DNA from: Apiotrichum sp. Y4204
Taxonomy: Eukaryota > Basidiomycota > Tremellomycetes > Trichosporonales > Trichosporonaceae
Reading direction: 5' to 3'
Assembly: GCA_025531455.1 (NCBI GenBank)
Contig: JAMYHL010000018.1
Span: 434,001-498,000 of the forward strand
Length of the DNA: 64,000 bases
The translations under genes were made by a program, and so were the position numbers. The notes beneath the pieces were generated by a model. That model searched no databases. It had not been told where the DNA came from and worked only from the letters and a program-made list of their open reading frames with translations. How positions within the stretch are numbered: the first letter of the stretch is position 1; the number at the start of each line of letters is the position of its first letter. Below, one piece after another: positions 61,651-64,000 of the stretch.

Positions 61651-62848
61651 ATGGTGAGCCAACTAAGCGCAAGAACACAGAAACTCACACCCAGTCCGCC
61701 ACCTTCAAGTCCATCCGCTCCCTCCAGCCCCTCCTTGACCGCGTCCTCGTCCAGCGCTTCAAGGCTGAGACCGTGAGTATTCGATAGCGATCGCGCAGAT
61801 GGAGCACAAGATGGAGTGCAGAAGGAGCACGCAGAAGGTGACGGGACGTTTCGCAGGCGGCCATCTCGCACGACGCGCCCTCGCAGGCGGTGTGCGCACT
61901 TTGGGTACAGAAAAATATAAGCAGCGTAAAAAGCGCCCAGCAGCTATCCAGCAGCTATCCCGCAACTGTCCATCAGACAGAAGGCGGAGAACATGACGGA
62001 ATATTGCAGACTCCGGCTCAGCGTACGGACTGCGGGACTGGAAAGAACGCGTCAAGGCGGTCATGGTCCGGCGAGCTACACCGAGCTGCGAGAAGAGGCC
62101 GAATCCTGAATGAGACTGGGTAGTCACTGGCGCATCGCTGGCTGCGCTACGCGGTTGTTATCTCCGCCGGGTTACCCTGCGCGTTGATATCTCAACCGGG
62201 TTGCCGCTCAGGCCAGAGGGAAGGCGAGTTTCTCTTGCAGCAAGCGTCTCGTCGAGCGGCGATTCTAGTCGCCTGGAATTTGCCAGACTTCCAGATTCTG
62301 TTGCTCGGGGCACAAATTGGGCGCGGCGACTGCCGCGCCCTGCTTCTGACTTTCCGCTGTTGTTCCTCCCTTCTCCGTCTTTCTGCTCTGCCGCTCTGTT
62401 CTGTGTTGCGCCGCTCTGCTCTGCGTTCTGCCGCTCTGTTCTGTGTTCTGCCGCTCTGCTTTGCGCTGTGTGCTCCGCGCTCTGCGCCCTACCACATCCC
62501 CCTTCACACGCTAACACCCCCACAGAAGACCGCCTCGGGCATCTTCCTCCCCTCGAGCGTGACCCAGTCGCCCCTCCCCGAGGCGACCGTCATCGCCGTC
62601 GGCCCCGGCGCCCCCAGCCCCAAGGACGGCTCGGTCGTCCCCGTCTCGGTCAAGCCTGGAGACCGCGTGCTCCTCCCCGGCTGGGGCGGCTCGCCTATCA
62701 AGGTCGGCGAGGAGGTGAGTAGAAGAGGAGCGCGGGCATTGAGGAGCTGTTTGTGCCCGCTCGAGAGTATTTCGTTCTCAGGTTGCTTACACTACAGGAG
62801 TACCACCTCTTCAAGGACGCCGAGATCCTTGCCAAGATCAACGAGTAA
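61651..62848 (+). CDS. HSP10: Mitochondrial co-chaperonin HSP10 (GroES family)
   Basis: Heptameric lid of HSP60. The coding exons are 61651-61653 (the ATG alone), 61695-61772, 62526-62714 and 62798-62848, joining in frame to 106 aa, the normal size. The sequence shows SIRSLQPLLDRVLVQRFKAET, then the mobile loop KTASGIFLP (residues 28-36) that docks onto HSP60. PEATVIAVGPG and VKPGDRVLLPGWGG follow, ending EYHLFKDAEILAKINE. Intron 1 is 41 nt; intron 2 is unusually long at 753 nt and holds a 20-bp tandem array. The first-exon donor begins immediately after the start codon (ATG then GTGAGC). The residues supplied by exon 2 (SATFKSIR) make sense only after that splice. Confidence 0.95.
62391..62470. 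repeat. 20-bp tandem array in HSP10 intron 2
   Basis: Four units with exact 20-bp period, each starting CCGCTCTG(T/C)(T/C) and continuing CTGYGTTCTG-like. Units two to four differ by only a few C/T changes. The array is pyrimidine-rich and lies just upstream of the 3' splice site. Confidence 0.85.
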
Positions 62849-63700
62849 ACTAGCGGGATTGGGAGAAGCATATGCATTGGCATTCATATATGGAGGGGGG
62901 ACTAACTCATGGCGGAGGGGCAACGCGAGAGGTGATGGGATAGCGACGGAGGGTCTACCGATACTTACAGGGGAGGATATGCTGCTAACAAAGGATCATG
63001 ACCCCAGGTGCTAGAACAGCTAGCGCAGCAATGACAGAAGCAGATCTCACACGAGCTCCGGCCGGACAATTCAGCACAGTGACTTTCTCGCGCTTTCTAC
63101 GACTTGCAAGTTTCCATGGGCAGCTCTCCCTTAGTGCTCTACGTGCAGACGGCTCGAGGTAAAGACTGAGAAGCAAAGCGAGAAAGGTCATGAGGTCAAT
63201 GACAACCCCAGATCGCCGCCCCCACCCTCAGCTTCTTTGACCTTCCAGCACCGTTCCGAGATGTGCAAAAGACAACGGCCCAGGCAGTCCAGCACCCGAA
63301 AGAATTGAGAGAACGGTGCCAGAAGGTCACGATACCGGCAGTGCATGCAGCCTCCTTGGTGGGGCTCCATCTCTGCTCTGTGGGTACCTGCTCTTGTGCC
63401 GTACCCCGGCTTTCAGCTCGTCAACATCTGCATCAACAACAGTGCGTGCAGCCTCCTCGGCGTTGCTCGTGATTCCCCTTGCCGAGCTTTGTCATTTCAG
63501 TTTGAGGCTCTGGGCGCCACCCCAGATTCCCGTCCCTCGTCCGCCAAGGCCATGTTGTCGACAAGAGCCAGCATCTATCCTGAACTCTCCAAAACCCCAC
63601 TTCGTACCCGTTCGAGACGGCCCTCGCTCTGCGGATGGCATGTACCATTATCTCGGTTGAGTCAGCGAAATCGAGGTCGAGAAGCCCGTAGTTTACCAGT
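62849..63700. other. Intergenic region right of HSP10
   Basis: HSP10 3' flank. No supported gene. Open frames on both strands overlap without family signatures. Confidence 0.45.
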
Positions 63701-64000
63701 TGAGGCTCAGTTGCTCATACCGCCCTTCAGCGCCATGTGGATGAAGGTTGCAAAGGAAATGCGGCTCCTCTGCGAGCTGTTGCCTATCGAGCGGGTCTGA
63801 AGGATCGATAACCGTTTCACGGGGAGGTAAACCTCCTCATGCCGGACGAGGAGTTGTTGGCTGCCATGGAGCAGCTCATGCCAATGATCATATCTGCAGA
63901 AGGCGAAACGTGGATAAAGCGGAGACTCGAGGGAAGTATCATGCGCGGTATCGAGGTATCCGAGGCGACAGAGTGTAGAGATTATCCACCAGTGAGTCGG
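63701..64000 (+). pseudogene. Broken open frame running off the right edge
   Basis: On the plus strand one frame reads like protein: HTALQRHVDEGCKGNAAPLR, a TAA at about 63811, then LLMPDEELLAAMEQLMPMII and TWIKRRLEGSIMRGIEVSEA. It stays open to the window end, where GTGAGT at 63993-63998 could be a splice donor. With a stop inside and no start context, it could be a decayed gene or the second exon of a gene continuing to the right. I do not recognise the family. Confidence 0.3.

Overview
This window looks like nuclear DNA from a basidiomycete yeast, most likely a tremellomycete such as a Trichosporonales relative. The genes are densely intron-split. Many introns are only 35-48 nt long, with GTGAGT/GTAAGT-type donors and CTAAC/CTGAC branch sites a few bases from the 3' AG. 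Codons prefer C or G at the third position. The tRNAs carry introns, and the products (NOP9, TIM22, VPS13, ECM16/DHR1, HSP60/HSP10) are eukaryotic. The placement within fungi is inference from gene style, not from a search.

Layout. 0.5-30.2 kb is a gene-dense core: GPD1 (+), NOP9 (+), TIM22 (-), a glycerol-3-phosphate acyltransferase of the SCT1/GPT2 type (+), a small glycine-rich secreted or GPI-like protein (+), an intron-bearing tRNA-Ile(AAU) (-), a ten-exon VPS13 (-), and divergently from it the DEAH helicase ECM16/DHR1 (+). From 30.2 kb the DNA becomes sparse. A TDA3-like FAD oxidoreductase (+) and a Medusa-like/DUF7082 regulator (-) face each other across a 3.3-kb gap, and the regulator has a very long pyrimidine-rich upstream region. 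45.9-58 kb holds no intact recognisable protein gene. It contains a tRNA-Asp(GUC) with an 11-nt intron, several diverged direct and inverted repeats, and a tandem pair of decayed OTU-domain (deubiquitinase-fold) genes. The right end returns to core genes: HSP60 (-) and HSP10 (+) head to head across a 548-bp shared promoter carrying a perfect three-unit heat-shock element. The last kilobase holds only a broken open frame.

Functional links. GPD1 makes glycerol-3-phosphate and the SCT1/GPT2-type enzyme consumes it in the first acylation of glycerolipid synthesis. NOP9 and ECM16 both act in 40S (18S) ribosome maturation. TIM22, HSP60 and HSP10 serve mitochondrial protein import and folding. VPS13 is a lipid-transfer rod at membrane contacts. 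Apart from HSP60/HSP10, whose head-to-head arrangement suggests real co-regulation, I see no evidence that these neighbours form a cluster.

All exon boundaries were worked out by hand from splice signals and reading-frame continuity. They join without a frame break in every core gene. Possible alternatives are noted where I saw them.
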